Shown here piece by piece: positions 53,763 through 62,942 of a DNA stretch of 64,000 nucleotides. The translations under genes were made by a program, and so were the position numbers. Position 1 is the first letter of the stretch. Every line of letters starts with the position of its first letter. Source of the DNA: an uncultured Porphyromonas sp. (lineage in GTDB: Bacteria; Bacteroidota; Bacteroidia; Bacteroidales; Porphyromonadaceae); contig NZ_UQJH01000001.1 of the NCBI RefSeq assembly GCF_900541275.1, forward strand, positions 62,001 through 126,000, written 5' to 3'. Below the pieces are notes generated by a model. The model was not told where the DNA came from. It searched no databases and worked only from the letters and a program-made list of their open reading frames with translations.

Positions 53763-54872
53763 TTACTTATTGATCTTTACCTCATGAGTGGGAGGGAGTA
53801 GCTTATTGCGCTCCCCCACTGCTCCGATCATCCGCTCTGCCACGTGGCGGAATGCAAGCCCCGACACCGTCTCTCGGAGGGCAACCGGCTTCCCCTCGTC
53901 ACCTCCCTCTCGTACGCTCTGCACAAGAGGGATCTGTCCTAGCAGCGTACTGCCAGTGAGCTCTGCCAGAGCCTCTCCACCGCCCTCTCCGAAGATGTGG
54001 TACCGATGATCCGGTAGCTCAGCAGGGGTAAACCACGACATATTCTCCACCACACCGAGGATCGGTACCGACACCTGATCCAGACGGAAGAGGTTGATCG
54101 CCTTGATCGCATCGTCTGTAGCTACGCTCTGTGGGGTAGTCACGATGACTGCCCCGGTGATGGGAAGCGTCTGTACCAGTGTCAGCTGTATGTCCGATGT
54201 ACCGGGAGGCAGGTCGATGAGGAGATAGTCCAGCTCTCCCCAGTTGCCCTCGCGGATCAGCTGCCCGAGGGCATTGGATGCCATAGAGCCGCGCCAAGCA
54301 AGAGCTTGGTCGGAGTCGACAAAGTGTCCGATGGAGAGTGCCTTGACGCCATAGACCTCTGCCGGATGGATCAGCTCCTTGCCGTCCACCTCATCAAGCC
54401 AGGGCCTATACTCCTGCACCCCGAGCATACGGGGGATAGAGGGACCGAAGATATCCGCATCCAGCAGTCCCACGCTATACCCGAGTGCAGCCAATGACAC
54501 AGCCAGGTTGGTGGTCACTGTGCTCTTTCCCACACCCCCCTTGCCGGAGGCGATAGCGATGATATTCTTGACACCCTGCAGGGGCGGCTCCTCGTTGGCA
54601 GTGGGGGTCGGCTCAGGGAATAGGGGAGTGATGTCCACCTCCAGGTCGGGAGAGATCTCTCGCTTCAGCGCCGCCTCAGCTGCCCTAAGGACACTCTTGT
54701 GGAAGGGGTCGCGGCTTTTCTTGAAGCGGATCGAGAGGGAGACCTTATTCTCCTCTATCCTGATATTGTCTTCCACCATTCCAGAGGCGACGATATCCGA
54801 CTCCTCGCCAGGATATCGCACCTCCTTAAGTGCTTCCCGGATCAGTGCCGGGTATAGTGTGATATATGGCAT
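53763..54872 (-). CDS. Mrp/ApbC-type P-loop iron-sulfur carrier ATPase
   Basis: 369 residues. N-terminal MIP18 (DUF59) domain of about 90 residues, then the deviant Walker A SGKGGVGKSTVTTNLAV and DADIFGPSIPRMLG. ENMSWFTPAELPDHRYHIFG is where many Mrp proteins have a CxxC iron-sulfur site; here no cysteine is present. It is thought to help load iron-sulfur clusters onto apoproteins. It starts 15 bp after trmB. Confidence 0.92.
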   Translation of the reverse strand: MPYITLYPALIREALKEVRYPGEESDIVASGMVEDNIRIEENKVSLSIRFKKSRDPFHKSVLRAAEAALKREISPDLEVDITPLFPEPTPTANEEPPLQGVKNIIAIASGKGGVGKSTVTTNLAVSLAALGYSVGLLDADIFGPSIPRMLGVQEYRPWLDEVDGKELIHPAEVYGVKALSIGHFVDSDQALAWRGSMASNALGQLIREGNWGELDYLLIDLPPGTSDIQLTLVQTLPITGAVIVTTPQSVATDDAIKAINLFRLDQVSVPILGVVENMSWFTPAELPDHRYHIFGEGGGEALAELTGSTLLGQIPLVQSVREGGDEGKPVALRETVSGLAFRHVAERMIGAVGERNKLLPPTHEVKINK

Positions 54873-54887
54873 CTCTATTCTTACGAT

Positions 54888-55670
54888 TTATTCTTCTTTG
54901 CTTCCTTTGCCCACCACCTCTGACCTCCGGGACCGACCAAAGCTCCTATAGCTGTCCTGCTCGATCTCCACCTCTGGCTCGATAGGCTCATCCGGTAGGT
55001 GATCCAGTAGCAGTCGGAGGTACTTGATCGAGATCCCTCGAGCGATCCACTGCTGCTCGTAGTACGTCTGGATCGTCCGAAGAGGGGAGTCAGCGGTGGC
55101 CTCGCTACCCACGTCTGTCATTCGCTTATCGATTGTCAGACCATTGACCTCAGCCACGGCCTCGGTGTAGCTAAAGAGAAACTGCGAGTCGGTCTTCAGG
55201 TGAAGCACTGACGGCTCTGCCAGGATCTGACGATACATAGTCAGAAATCGGGGTGAGGTAAGTCGACGCCTGCTCTTACGCATCTGCGGGTCGGGGAAGG
55301 TAAGCCATATCTCAGATATCTCCCCCGGAGCAAAAAAAGTGTCCAAAAACTCGATCTCAGCTCTTAGGAAGCAAACATTCTCCAGTCCCTCCTCGTCCGC
55401 AGCCTTGGCTCCGGCCCAGAGACGATTCCCCTTGATGTCCATTCCGATGAAGTTGTGGTCGCGATAGGTCCGACCGAGCTCTACGGTATACTCACCTCTA
55501 CCACAGCCGAGCTCCAGTACGATGGGAGCACCATTGTGGAAGACCTCATCAGACCAATGCCCCTTGTGGGGAAAGGTCATCCCCTCCCTCCGAAGTGTCT
55601 CGAAGGGGTACTGCAGGACGTTGGTCAGCCGGTCGATCTCGGCAAATTTCTCAAGCTTGCTTTTGCTCAT
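54888..55670 (-). CDS. trmB: tRNA (guanine-46-N7)-methyltransferase
   Basis: 260 residues. VLELGCGRGEYTVELGR is the SAM-binding motif, NFIGMDIKGNRLW the next strand, and EIWLTFPDPQMRKSRRRLTS the TrmB signature that binds the tRNA. It puts m7G at position 46. First gene of a run trmB-mrp-nhaA-SGNH-SGNH-MBOAT. A palindrome array is 114 bp upstream of its start. Confidence 0.95.
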   Translation of the reverse strand: MSKSKLEKFAEIDRLTNVLQYPFETLRREGMTFPHKGHWSDEVFHNGAPIVLELGCGRGEYTVELGRTYRDHNFIGMDIKGNRLWAGAKAADEEGLENVCFLRAEIEFLDTFFAPGEISEIWLTFPDPQMRKSRRRLTSPRFLTMYRQILAEPSVLHLKTDSQFLFSYTEAVAEVNGLTIDKRMTDVGSEATADSPLRTIQTYYEQQWIARGISIKYLRLLLDHLPDEPIEPEVEIEQDSYRSFGRSRRSEVVGKGSKEE

Positions 55671-55783
55671 TCTCCTTTAAGGGCAAATTACGAATGTGTA
55701 AAGGTACCAAAATAGCGGGTCTTGAGCTTGAGAGAAAGGGCAGGTCCTTACTTACTTCTGATCCGAAATCCTCAGAGCGCGAT

Positions 55784-55843
55784 CTAATACCGATATTAGC
55801 TCACAGCTTTACCGATATTAGACGCGACTAATATCGGTAATAG
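55784..55843. repeat. 22-bp-period palindrome array, locus 4 (3 units)
   Basis: Units at 55784, 55806 and 55828: CTAATACCGATATTAG, GCTTTACCGATATTAG and CTAATATCGGTAATAG, with spacers ctcaca and acgcga. The 22-bp period is kept while units two and three have begun to diverge. It lies between dnaK and trmB, both on the minus strand. Confidence 0.88.
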
Positions 55844-55865
55844 ATTTGTCCTCTCGTTATCACAC

Positions 55866-55902
55866 AAAAAAAGACCCACAGGCGGAAACCTGTAGGTCTT
55901 TT
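55866..55902 (-). terminator. Terminator of dnaK
   Basis: On the minus strand AAAGACCT-ACAGG pairs with CCTGT-GGTCTTT, followed by TTTTTGTG; 64 bp past the dnaK stop. Confidence 0.85.
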
Positions 55903-55965
55903 GACTTAAGGGATGAGCTGAAGTTAAATCACCTCAGATCCCTCTCTAAGGGAAAAGGCTGACTA

Positions 55966-57897
55966 TCACACCTCCTCGAAGTCAGCATCCTTGACATCTC
56001 CCTCGCCGGTGTTGTCCGTGGAGGAGTTGTCTCCGGCAGTGGGGCCTGAGGTGGCCTGCTGACCAGCGCCCGAGGCACCCTGCTGACTATCAGCACCCTG
56101 CTGGCCATACATCTGAGCCGAGAGACCCTGGAAGATTGTATTCAACTCCTCCATTGCTGAGTCAATGCCGGCAATGTCCTGAGCCTTGTGCGCCTCCTTA
56201 AGCTTGCTGAGTGAAGCCTCGATCTTGGACTTCTCATCCGCAGGGATCTTGTCACCAAGATCCTTGAGCTGATTCTCAGTCTGGAAGATTACACTGTCGG
56301 CCTGATTGAGCTTATCGATCTTCTCCTTCTCCTTCTTATCGTTGTCGGCATTGGCCTCTGCCTCTGCCTTCATACGATCGATCTCCTCCTGAGAAAGACC
56401 ACTGGAGGCCTCGATGCGGATCTTCTGCTCCTTGCCGGTCCCCTTGTCGCGAGCAGACACGTTGACGATACCATTGGCATCGATGTCGAAGGTCACCTCG
56501 ATCTGAGGCACGCCACGCTTGGCAGGGAGGATGCCATCAAGATTGAATTTTCCGAGCGACTTATTGTCCTTCGCCATTGGGCGCTCGCCCTGGAGCACGT
56601 GGATCTCTACGGAGGGCTGGTTGTCAGCTGCGGTGGTGAAGACCTGAGACTTCTTGGTCGGGATAGTGGTATTGGCATCGATCAGCCGCGTCATCACACC
56701 GCCCATAGTCTCGATACCGAGAGAGAGTGGGGTGACATCGAGTAGGAGGACATCCTTCACATCTCCGCTGAGTACACCACCCTGGATAGCAGCACCGAGT
56801 GCGACGACCTCATCGGGGTTGACTCCCTTGGAGGGCTCTTGGTTGAAGAGCTTCTTCACCAGATCCTGGATAGCAGGGATACGGGTTGATCCACCCACGA
56901 GGATGACATCATTAATGTCTGAGGCAGAGAGGCCTGCGTCTGCCAGTGCCTTATTCACCGGCTCGATGCATCGCTGGATGATGTTGTGGCAGAGCTGCTC
57001 AAACTGAGCCCTTGTCAGGGTCTTCACCAAGTGCTTTGGTACATTATCCACAGAGGTAATGTAGGGGAGGTTGATCTCCGTCGAGGTGGTGCTGGAGAGC
57101 TCGATCTTTGCCTTCTCGGCGGCGTCCTTGAGGCGCTGCAGAGCCATCGGATCCTTGCGGAGATCGACATTCTCAGTGCTGAGGAAGTCGTCGGCCAGCC
57201 AGTCCATGATGGCGTGATCGAAGTCGTCACCACCGAGGTGGGTGTCTCCATTGGTACTCTTCACCTCGAAGACCCCGTCGCCCAGCTCAAGGATGGAGAT
57301 ATCGAACGTACCGCCACCTAAGTCAAAGACGGCAATATTCATATCCTTGTTGCTCTTGTCGAGACCATATGCAAGGGCAGCGGCAGTCGGCTCATTGACG
57401 ATACGACGCACGTTGAGCCCAGCGATCTCACCGGCCTCCTTGGTGGCCTGTCGCTGAGAGTCACTGAAGTAAGCAGGTACAGTGATGACCGCCTCCGTCA
57501 CTGCCTCGCCGAGGTAGTCCTCAGCTGTCTGCTTCATCTTCTGGAGGATCATAGCGGAGATCTCCTGAGGCGTGTACATCTGACCATTGATATCTACCTG
57601 AGGCAGGTCATTGCCACTCGACACGACCTTGTAGGGCATACGAGATGCCTCTTTCTCTATCTGGGAATATCTCTCACCCATGAAGCGCTTGATAGAGTAG
57701 ACTGTGTTTTGAGGATTGGTGATTGCCTGACGCTTGGCAGGGTCTCCCACCTTGCGCTCACCACCATCCACAAAGGCGACCACGCTCGGTGTGGTCCTTT
57801 TGCCCTCGCTATTTGTAATCACGACGGGCTCCTTATTCTCGAGTACAGCCACACAGGAGTTGGTTGTACCTAAGTCGATTCCGATAATCTTTCCCAT
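55966..57897 (-). CDS. dnaK: Hsp70 chaperone DnaK
   Basis: 643 residues, normal length. IGIDLGTTNSCVAVLE, the ATPase signature IAVFDLGGGTFDISILELG, and VILVGGSTRIPAIQDLV are present, then the LLLDVTPLSLGIET linker region and the substrate domain. The tail is rich in Gln/Gly and ends in an acidic motif (VKDADFEEV), typical for DnaK. It folds and refolds proteins with DnaJ and GrpE, neither of which is in the window. It is monocistronic. Confidence 0.98.
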   Translation of the reverse strand: MGKIIGIDLGTTNSCVAVLENKEPVVITNSEGKRTTPSVVAFVDGGERKVGDPAKRQAITNPQNTVYSIKRFMGERYSQIEKEASRMPYKVVSSGNDLPQVDINGQMYTPQEISAMILQKMKQTAEDYLGEAVTEAVITVPAYFSDSQRQATKEAGEIAGLNVRRIVNEPTAAALAYGLDKSNKDMNIAVFDLGGGTFDISILELGDGVFEVKSTNGDTHLGGDDFDHAIMDWLADDFLSTENVDLRKDPMALQRLKDAAEKAKIELSSTTSTEINLPYITSVDNVPKHLVKTLTRAQFEQLCHNIIQRCIEPVNKALADAGLSASDINDVILVGGSTRIPAIQDLVKKLFNQEPSKGVNPDEVVALGAAIQGGVLSGDVKDVLLLDVTPLSLGIETMGGVMTRLIDANTTIPTKKSQVFTTAADNQPSVEIHVLQGERPMAKDNKSLGKFNLDGILPAKRGVPQIEVTFDIDANGIVNVSARDKGTGKEQKIRIEASSGLSQEEIDRMKAEAEANADNDKKEKEKIDKLNQADSVIFQTENQLKDLGDKIPADEKSKIEASLSKLKEAHKAQDIAGIDSAMEELNTIFQGLSAQMYGQQGADSQQGASGAGQQATSGPTAGDNSSTDNTGEGDVKDADFEEV

Positions 57898-57944
57898 TGT
57901 ATCTTGTATATGAAATTAGTTTGTTGTCTATTAGTCAGTATCGT

Positions 57945-57961
57945 CCTCTCGCGGTGAGAGG
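57945..57961 (-). promoter_or_regulatory. Small hairpin in the dnaK upstream region
   Basis: CCTCTC-ACCGC-GAGAGG on the minus strand, 48 bp before the dnaK start. It does not match the CIRCE operator of HrcA. Function unknown. Confidence 0.3.
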
Positions 57962-58079
57962 TCTGCACCCTCATATGTACAAACCCTATGCCAAGTCTGT
58001 CTACGAGTAACTGATGGCGGTACAATGTGTCACGTCGGTAGGCGTTTTGCAATCCCCTGAGGCAGGTATGATACAAGAT

Positions 58080-58117
58080 ATGGCGGGTGTCGGACCACTT
58101 GGTCTGACACCCGCCAT
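58080..58117 (-). terminator. Stem-loop after the HU gene
   Basis: ATGGCGGGTGTC pairs with GACACCCGCCAT (plus an inner GACC/GGTC), 55 bp past the HU stop. The tail is only weakly U-rich. Confidence 0.65.
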
Positions 58118-58171
58118 AAACTTAAGCGCAGAGGGAAGTGCTTCCCCTCCACTATCTCAAGGGGATCTGGA

Positions 58172-58441
58172 TCACTTCTTGAGGTCGAGTCCGGAGCCGG
58201 CCTTGAACTTTACAGACTTGCGAGCAGCGATGTGCATCTTCTTGCCAGTCTGAGGGTTGATACCAGTACGAGCAGCACGCTCGCTGGTGGAGAATGTGCC
58301 AAATCCGATGATGGTCACCTTCTCGTCCTTCTTCATAGCCTCTGCGACAACGTCGCAGAAAGCATTAACAGCCTTCTTGGCATCAGCCTTGGTGAGCTCA
58401 GCCTTCTGGGCAACTGCCTCAATGAATTCGGTCTTGTTCAT
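58172..58441 (-). CDS. HU-family DNA-binding protein
   Basis: 89 residues, the size of HU/IHF subunits. MNKTEFIEAVAQKAELTKAD at the start and the DNA-binding arm GFGTFSTSERAARTGINPQT are diagnostic. It bends and compacts DNA as a dimer. It is a single gene in opposite direction to the tRNA, with a stem-loop behind it. No clear -7 box precedes it. Confidence 0.95.
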   Translation of the reverse strand: MNKTEFIEAVAQKAELTKADAKKAVNAFCDVVAEAMKKDEKVTIIGFGTFSTSERAARTGINPQTGKKMHIAARKSVKFKAGSGLDLKK

Positions 58442-58814
58442 GGTAAAGTAATATGGTTATAAAACGTGTAAAAAAATGATGCTTATGTAAGTAGTAGGGA
58501 GCCGGACTGCTAACGCACTCAATGTGAAATCCCTTCTACATGCTCAAATGTAGGAACTTTTATTGAAATACAATATAAATCATCACAAAAAGGACGTCGA
58601 AATCGCTTTTTCGTCCCATTTATCAGTCCTACTATGCCATTTTGTGTGATAAAGATGACAATATCGGACTTTACTATCTGCATATCCGTCTGCTGATAAG
58701 CCCTGAAATAGACCGCTAAGGCACCCCCCCTGAGGGTGGTATGGTCTATTGCAGGGTTAGAAATTATGTCGTACCTTTGCGTTACACTTCTGGGAGGGCT
58801 TTCAGAGGTGATAT
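58442..58814. other. Non-coding stretch between the HU gene and tRNA-His
   Basis: About 370 bp. It contains the HU promoter region on the left and the tRNA promoter at 58749-58779. The middle (58500-58740) is AT-rich with no recognised gene, repeat or RNA; a reading frame there on the minus strand runs through the tRNA and is not convincing. Confidence 0.55.
58749..58779 (+). promoter_or_regulatory. Promoter of tRNA-His
   Basis: TTG, 20 bp, TACCTTTG on the plus strand: an exact match to the Bacteroidetes pattern, 36 bp before the tRNA. Confidence 0.8.
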
Positions 58815-58888
58815 GGTGCCCATAGCTCAGTTGGTAGAGCGCTGGATTGTGGTTCCAGATGTCGAGAGTTCGAACCTCTTTGGGCACC
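58815..58888 (+). tRNA. tRNA-His (anticodon GTG)
   Basis: A full cloverleaf can be drawn: acceptor GTGCCCA/TGGGCAC, anticodon stem CTGGA/TCCAG with loop TTGTGGT (anticodon GTG), and the T arm with GTTCGAA. An extra 5' G (58815) opposite C73 is the tRNA-His identity feature. The CCA end is not encoded. Confidence 0.97.
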
Positions 58889-58893
58889 CTACT

Positions 58894-58928
58894 GAGACTT
58901 TACATTCGTTTGTAGAGTCTCTTTTTTT
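58894..58928 (+). terminator. Terminator of tRNA-His
   Basis: GAGACT-TACA pairs with TGTA-AGTCTC (imperfect, small loop TTCGT), followed by seven T on the plus strand, 5 bp after the tRNA. Confidence 0.85.
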
Positions 58929-58943
58929 GCTTCTGACAAAATA

Positions 58944-58982
58944 CAGAGTGGCAGCGTCTCGGAATGAGGCGCTGCCACTCTG
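58944..58982 (-). terminator. Terminator of the S41 protease gene
   Basis: CAGAGTGGCAGCG pairs with CGCTGCCACTCTG plus an inner CTC/GAG; on the minus strand it is followed by TATTTTG. It starts 17 bp past the protease stop. Confidence 0.8.
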
Positions 58983-58999
58983 CTTTACGCTGTAGCTCC

Positions 59000-61900
59000 T
59001 TACTTCTTGGCGGAGTCTACTCTCTGGATGAGGTCATCGATGGCTGCCTTGAGCTGGAGGTCATTGTCGGTGAGGAAGTCTTCGGGGGAGTTGTAGACTG
59101 TGATCTCAGGATAGATGGCACGATTCTCTCGGGGTAGGTTGTCCGTCCCGGTCATCGTCACCTGTGGGATACCGAAGACGAGATCTTCATTGACCTGCGT
59201 CTCCCACCATACGGCAGTCATGGTGCCGGCAACGGGGGTGCCGACCAGCTTGCCGAGCTTCAGAGTCTGGTAGGTCCATGGGGTCCCGTATGCATCGGAG
59301 TAGTTGTCCTCGCTCACCAGCATATTGGACGGCTTGTACCACTGCATAAAGGGCTCTGAGCCGATGTACTGCCCTCTCGGCTGGAAGCGTGCGTACTCCT
59401 TACCGCTCAGCAGGATCGCTACATCATTGTGCAGCCAGCCACCGCCATTGTGACGTGTGTCCACGACGATCGCATCGCAGCCGCGGTACTTACCCAGCAT
59501 CTTGCTGAATACCCGACGGAAGGATTCGCTATCCATTCCCTCGATGTGGACATAGCCGACACGACCATTGCTCCACTTCTCGGTGAGAGCTGCCCGGCGG
59601 TCTACCCAGCGGTCGTACAGGAGAGAGGACTCCTTACCGAGTGAGATGGGGACGACAGACTCCTCGACCTCCTTGCCACTCTCGTCCCTGAGGGTCACGA
59701 CCGTACGCTGTCCGGTGAGACCATTCAGGTAATGCTCGATCGGAAGGTCCTTGGAGATGGTGGTGCCATTGATCTTGAGGACGATGACGCCCGGCTTGGC
59801 AATTGACTTGGCGCGGTCGAAGGGACCACCCACGATCACCTCCGCGATCTTAGCTCCCTCGCCTTCGTAGCTGTCGTCGTAGAAGAGTCCGAGTGAAGCG
59901 GTCCGAATGGTGGACGCACCACCGAAGTAACGCATACCGGTGTGGGAGCCATTGAGCTCTCCGAGGAGCTCGCTGCAGAGCTCGGCGAAGTCATAGTTGT
60001 TATTGATGAAGGGCAGGATCTTCCTATAGCTGTCGGAGTAGCCCCTCCAGTCTACGCCATGGAGATTAGCGTCGTAGAACTTATTCTCCACCTGGCGAAC
60101 CATATGGTCGTAGATGTATTCCCGCTCCTTAGCTGGGGAGTACTCAAAGCGTGCAGAGTAGGTAAGGGGAGTGATGTCCCTGCCCTCGATCTTCTTGAAG
60201 CCATTATAGCCAAAGAGGTAGAGGGTCTTCCCATCCTTGCTCATTTCCAGAGAGCCGCTGCCGGTGTCGCCGACGATCTCCTTAGTCTCCTTCTCTGCGA
60301 GGTCGAGACAGTAAAGGTTGGTCGTACCGTCGAAGGAGGCGAGGTAGTAGAACTTGTCTCCCTCCGGAGTCACGGCGAAGTCAGACTGAGAGCCACTCGT
60401 ACGGGTGATGCGGACGATACGCTTATCTCGATTGGAGAAGTCGAAGACGAGAGGCTTTACCTTGTCCTCATCCTTGCTCTTCTTCTTCTTTCCCTTTTTC
60501 TTCTTGTCCTTTTCGCTCTTGTCTGCACTCTCCTTCTTCTCGTCCTTGTCCTTCAGGAGCACCTCCCGCTCCTCCTTGTCGAGTAGGAAGCGGTCGTATG
60601 CGTCCTGATCAAGGAACATCAGGTAGATGTCCGTCTGAGAGCCCCAGGAGCCGTGGCTGCGGTAGCCGGCGTAGTCACAGTAGTAGGCGATGGCTTTTCC
60701 GTCAAGGACAAAGCGTGCACCGATGGCATTGTATCCGGTCTCGGTGAGATTGACCAGCTCACCAGTACCATCCGCCTTGACGAGAGCAACATCGGCGTTA
60801 TTCCAGCCACCATTGCCCATAAAGTTGGTCAGGATGTACCTAGAGTCGGGACTCCAGGTAAACCACTGGTCTCCATCGGAGTAGGAGTAGTTGTACTTCT
60901 TATTAAGCACCTCGGTGCTCTTCCCGCTGGCAAGGTCGAGACAGTACACTGCCGCACGATCCCTTAGGTAGGCGATCTTCTTGCCATCGGGGCTGAAGAC
61001 CGGCTGGAAGGCAGGCACCTCCTTCTCGTGGGTTAGCTTCTTCTCCTCCAGCTCGGTAGCGTAGGTAAAGGTCTTCTCATCAGGGCGCTTGATGGTGGTC
61101 TGATAGAGATTCCACTGATCCTCACGCTCTGAGGAGTAGACGAGGGTCCGCCCATCGGGGCTGAAGGTCAGGTCACGCTCCTGCTCCGGAGTATTGGTGA
61201 TCCGCTTCGTGGTGCCGTACTCAATATTGGCGACGTAGACATCACCGTGGACGATGAAGGCGTACTCCTTGTCATTGGGAGAGAGCTTTGCTTCTGAAGC
61301 CCCGCTTCTGTAGGCCACATAGAGTTTCTCCTGCTTGCTGTTGTCGGCAATTACCTGCACCGGAAGCTGCTTGGCCTCTCCGCCCTTGGGCATGTAGTAG
61401 AGCCGGCCATTCCAGGAGAAGGCGATGTTGCCACTATTGTCCATTGAGAGGTTGCGGACCGGGTGCTTCTTAAAGTTGGTCAGCTGGGTCGGGCGGGTCG
61501 GGTCAGCGAGAGTGGCACGGTAGACATTGAAGTTACCATCCCGCTCACTCAGGAAGAGGAAAGCCTCCTCGCCCGGGAGCCAGATGGCATTGCGATCCTC
61601 GCCCTCGAAGGCAGTGATCTTGGCATACTTGCCCATATTGCCATCCGGAGTCCACATCCATATATCTCTGGCGACGGGAGACTTGTGATGCTTCCTTAGA
61701 GGATCCTCGTAGCCCTTGAAGTCGGTAAAGAGGATCCGTCCATCGGTGCGATTGATCGACGGCATCTTCATCGTAAATGCAGAGAAGAGGTGTGGCCGCC
61801 CACCTGTGGTCTTGATCCGGTAGACCTGAGAGAAGGAGCCACCGGGGAAGATGCCCGACTCCTTAGTGGTGCGATAGCCACACTCGTAGAGGATGGTCTC

Positions 61901-62275
61901 GTTGTCTAAGAAGGCGACCGGCGTTTGTGTCTTGCCATTGATGTAGGTCAGCTTCCTTGCCTGACCGCCCTGACGGGAGGTGAGATAGACGTGGAAGGTG
62001 CCAAACTCTCGGTCGGACGAGAAGGCGATGCTCTGTCCATCAGGGCTCCAGACCGGTGCCGTGTCGTACGCAGGATTGGACGTGATCTGTGTAGCGATGC
62101 CACCGCTCACCGGTACAGTGAAGATATCCCCTTGGTAGGTAAAGGCGACTACCTTTCCATCGGGGCTGAGGGCGGTGTTCCTGATCCATCCCGCATCCTC
62201 CGCCTGTCCCAGGGCGGCAAGGGGGGCTGCCAGTGTCAGGAAGGACACTGCAAGCAGCTTCATGGTTTTGTCCAT
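59000..62275 (-). CDS. Tricorn-like S41 protease with beta-propellers
   Basis: 1091 residues. Signal peptide (LAVSFLTLAAPLAALGQA). Many WD40-like repeats with the PDGK/SPDG phrase (ALSPDGKVVAFTYQGDIF, VWSPDGQSIAFSSDRE, FSPDGRTLVYSSE) fill roughly residues 30-560. A lysine-rich insert lies at about 573-605. A further propeller part, a helical domain, a PDZ domain (GVIVLKINGTTI) and the S41 core follow: VVDTRHNGGGWLHNDVA and EDNYSDAYG, with the likely catalytic Ser near 992. It is probably a periplasmic oligopeptide-degrading protease. It lies 46 bp after the lysO-like pair and has a strong terminator. Confidence 0.92.
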   Translation of the reverse strand: MDKTMKLLAVSFLTLAAPLAALGQAEDAGWIRNTALSPDGKVVAFTYQGDIFTVPVSGGIATQITSNPAYDTAPVWSPDGQSIAFSSDREFGTFHVYLTSRQGGQARKLTYINGKTQTPVAFLDNETILYECGYRTTKESGIFPGGSFSQVYRIKTTGGRPHLFSAFTMKMPSINRTDGRILFTDFKGYEDPLRKHHKSPVARDIWMWTPDGNMGKYAKITAFEGEDRNAIWLPGEEAFLFLSERDGNFNVYRATLADPTRPTQLTNFKKHPVRNLSMDNSGNIAFSWNGRLYYMPKGGEAKQLPVQVIADNSKQEKLYVAYRSGASEAKLSPNDKEYAFIVHGDVYVANIEYGTTKRITNTPEQERDLTFSPDGRTLVYSSEREDQWNLYQTTIKRPDEKTFTYATELEEKKLTHEKEVPAFQPVFSPDGKKIAYLRDRAAVYCLDLASGKSTEVLNKKYNYSYSDGDQWFTWSPDSRYILTNFMGNGGWNNADVALVKADGTGELVNLTETGYNAIGARFVLDGKAIAYYCDYAGYRSHGSWGSQTDIYLMFLDQDAYDRFLLDKEEREVLLKDKDEKKESADKSEKDKKKKGKKKKSKDEDKVKPLVFDFSNRDKRIVRITRTSGSQSDFAVTPEGDKFYYLASFDGTTNLYCLDLAEKETKEIVGDTGSGSLEMSKDGKTLYLFGYNGFKKIEGRDITPLTYSARFEYSPAKEREYIYDHMVRQVENKFYDANLHGVDWRGYSDSYRKILPFINNNYDFAELCSELLGELNGSHTGMRYFGGASTIRTASLGLFYDDSYEGEGAKIAEVIVGGPFDRAKSIAKPGVIVLKINGTTISKDLPIEHYLNGLTGQRTVVTLRDESGKEVEESVVPISLGKESSLLYDRWVDRRAALTEKWSNGRVGYVHIEGMDSESFRRVFSKMLGKYRGCDAIVVDTRHNGGGWLHNDVAILLSGKEYARFQPRGQYIGSEPFMQWYKPSNMLVSEDNYSDAYGTPWTYQTLKLGKLVGTPVAGTMTAVWWETQVNEDLVFGIPQVTMTGTDNLPRENRAIYPEITVYNSPEDFLTDNDLQLKAAIDDLIQRVDSAKK

Positions 62276-62321
62276 AAATTTGAAGTAATATTGAATGTAA
62301 TAAAAGAAGTCAGATCGTTTT

Positions 62322-62942
62322 TCAGATCACGTAGATGAGCTCACAGAAAAATCCCACCAGCACAGGCACCAAGATATTTGTTACTATGCCGTGGAAGATA
62401 GAGGGGATCGTGTAGCTGGCACCTACAGACTTCTGCACCACAGGTAGACAGACGTCAGCGCTGTTGGCTCCGCAGAGAGAGATCGACGCCATAGGTCCGA
62501 TCTTCTTTCCTAAGAGAGGGACCATCAGGAGAGCGGTCGCCTCTCGTATGATATTTGAGATCAGGGCGACAGTCGCGAGTGAGGCAGCACCATAGGATCC
62601 GATGATGATACTCGAGAGAGAGTACCACCCGAGACCAGCACCAATGGCGGCACCCTCCAGCCCAGTGATGTTGGGAGTAAATAGGGTCATAAAGGCGGCT
62701 CCGGAGATGCTACCGATGCAGGTGAAGACGGGAAGCGTCCAGATGATCCACGGCATCTTGAGCATAAGCTTCACTTTCTCCATATCGGTACCTAAGTTTA
62801 GCCCGATGACGAAGAGGAGGATGTAGATCACAAACATTGAGGTCCGTGAGTCGAGTAGGATCGCGGGGACGTTGTCTCCCATAAAGTATCCTACAAGTCC
62901 GCCGCCGATGAGGCAGGCAAAGATGATCAGACTGTCTTTCAT
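62322..62942 (-). CDS. LysO-type lysine exporter, C-terminal half protein
   Basis: 206 residues, about six membrane helices. Sequence such as LFVIGLNLGTDMEKVKL, GLGWYSLSSIIIGSYG and SLCGANSADVCLPVVQKS corresponds to the C-terminal part of the LysO (YbjE, DUF340) family. In E. coli LysO is a single protein of about 300 residues; here the halves are separate genes with an ATGA overlap. The pair probably forms one transporter that exports L-lysine or thialysine. Confidence 0.87.
   Translation of the reverse strand: MKDSLIIFACLIGGGLVGYFMGDNVPAILLDSRTSMFVIYILLFVIGLNLGTDMEKVKLMLKMPWIIWTLPVFTCIGSISGAAFMTLFTPNITGLEGAAIGAGLGWYSLSSIIIGSYGAASLATVALISNIIREATALLMVPLLGKKIGPMASISLCGANSADVCLPVVQKSVGASYTIPSIFHGIVTNILVPVLVGFFCELIYVI

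Noticed and set aside
5278..55843. Idea that the four palindrome arrays are small CRISPR arrays
   Set aside because: The units are 16 bp with only 6-bp spacers, far too short for CRISPR spacers, and the units themselves vary.
57898..58000. Possible CIRCE operator upstream of dnaK
   Set aside because: The small CCTCTC/GAGAGG hairpin lacks the TTAGCACTC/GAGTGCTAA arms.
58519..58887. A 122-codon minus-strand frame between the HU gene and the tRNA
   Set aside because: It runs through the whole tRNA-His gene and its promoter and has no recognisable domain.
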